Assembly: GCF_029392095.1 (NCBI RefSeq)
Contig: NZ_CP113930.1
Coordinates: forward strand, 496,001-560,000
Length of the DNA: 64,000 nucleotides
Direction: 5' to 3'
DNA from: Lactobacillus sp. ESL0700
Lineage (GTDB): Bacteria; Bacillota; Bacilli; Lactobacillales; Lactobacillaceae
Shown: positions 63,626 to 64,000 of the stretch, piece by piece
Numbering within the stretch: the stretch's first letter is position 1
Layout: each line of letters starts with the position of its first letter
The notes under the pieces: generated by a model
What the model was told of the DNA's origin: nothing
What the model saw: only the letters and a program-made list of their open reading frames with translations
The model's database searches: none
Position numbers and translations under genes: made by a program

Positions 63626-63635
63626 GGAGATAAAT

Positions 63636-63794
63636 ATGGCGTTAACTAGATTTGGAAAAATGCTTAAGCAGCTTCTGTTTATTGAAGAATCAGAAACGGA
63701 TAAAGGTTTAGCAATCAAAAATGTTAATTACACTAAAAAAACCAATTTTAATAACAAGAAAGAACGATTGATTATTTCAATCGACTATGAATAA
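63636..63794 (+). CDS. Small hypothetical prophage protein (52 aa)
   Basis: 52 residues, basic (MALTRFGKMLKQLLF...), with AAGGAG six bases before the ATG. No family recognised. It is the first gene after the putative origin. Confidence 0.65.
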   Translation: MALTRFGKMLKQLLFIEESETDKGLAIKNVNYTKKTNFNNKKERLIISIDYE

Positions 63795-63804
63795 GGAGAA
63801 TGAC

Positions 63805-63996
63805 ATGCAAGGTAAAGTTTTATATTTTAAGGGTAATATTGACAATTTTAAGACTAAAGATGATGAAGTGACCATTCAGATTAAAGCAGACACGAAAGAT
63901 GTGTCGCTTGATCGGTTACATGATATTGCTCAGGGTACAATCGGGATTCAATTGGAGGCGGCTCAAACTGAGCTGATTAAACAAGATGGAAAATAG
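63805..63996 (+). CDS. Small hypothetical prophage protein (63 aa)
   Basis: 63 residues (MQGKVLYFKGNIDNF...). The ATG at 63805 after AAGGAG is preferred over an in-frame ATG at 63787 that overlaps the previous gene. Beta-rich appearance with a helical end; function unknown. Confidence 0.7.
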   Translation: MQGKVLYFKGNIDNFKTKDDEVTIQIKADTKDVSLDRLHDIAQGTIGIQLEAAQTELIKQDGK

Positions 63997-64000
63997 AATA

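Larger units (their letters stand above)
50641..64000. mobile_element. Left part of an integrated temperate phage (continues past window)
   Basis: The module order is integrase - membrane/accessory gene - ImmA - CI-like repressor (minus strand), then Cro - antirepressor remnant - early genes - SF2 helicase - Sak4 - SSB-like - primase - VapE (plus strand). This is the lysogeny and replication block of lactobacillar siphophages. The left end lies at the 3' end of tRNA-Arg; the exact attachment core needs the right end, which is not in the window. Confidence 0.88.

Overview
The window looks like a chromosome segment of a Lactobacillus in the strict sense. The evidence is low to moderate GC, a giant surface protein ending in SLAP (S-layer-type) wall-binding modules, many sugar PTS operons, a D-2-hydroxyacid dehydrogenase, a T-box leader, and a lactobacillus-like siphophage prophage integrated at a tRNA-Arg gene. 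The species cannot be fixed from sequence reading alone.

Layout. (1) 1-11.6 kb: the 3' part of a >9.2 kb gene for a surface protein made of about thirty helical repeats plus four SLAP modules, a Bax-inhibitor-1 membrane protein, and the 23S rRNA uridine methyltransferase RlmCD. (2) 11.6-21.8 kb: a very AT-rich defence island. It holds a 911-residue SF1 helicase-like protein with an unrecognised N-terminal half, a stand-alone DNA methyltransferase on the minus strand, a complete DpnII-type cluster (dpnM-dpnA-dpnB), a PD-(D/E)XK nuclease that is the probable partner of the lone methyltransferase, and a GmrSD-like DUF262/DUF1524 enzyme. (3) 21.8-25.4 kb: a gluconokinase-like kinase, a GNAT acetyltransferase with a damaged or non-canonical start, and the first of three paralogous amidohydrolases.

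(4) 25.4-41.1 kb: three sugar uptake modules, each with its own type of regulator. The first is a cellobiose-type PTS with a 6-phospho-beta-glucosidase and a HAD phosphatase, next to a divergent AraC regulator. The second is a mannose-family PTS with a tyrosine-phosphatase-like protein, next to a divergent RpiR regulator. The third is a BglG/BglP/BglA operon with a clear ribonucleic-antiterminator/terminator and a cre-like site. Between the first two lies an unannotated type I toxin-antitoxin locus (holin-like/TxpA-type toxin with a convergent antisense RNA). (5) 41.1-50.5 kb: a T-box leader in front of two tandem amidohydrolases, a small attenuator-like transcript, a DHA2-type efflux protein with a terminator hairpin in its leader, a D-2-hydroxyacid dehydrogenase, and an operon of a GH25-like protein, a DEAD-box helicase and a PTS EIIC.

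(6) 50.6-64 kb: tRNA-Arg(CCT) followed by the left part of a prophage: integrase, a DUF4041/T5orf172 membrane protein, ImmA, CI-like repressor, operators, Cro, an internally deleted antirepressor, many small early genes, an SF2 helicase, a Sak4-like ATPase, an SSB-like DUF669 protein, a prim-pol primase, a VapE helicase, and a non-coding repeat-rich region that is a candidate replication origin. The right end of the prophage is outside the window.
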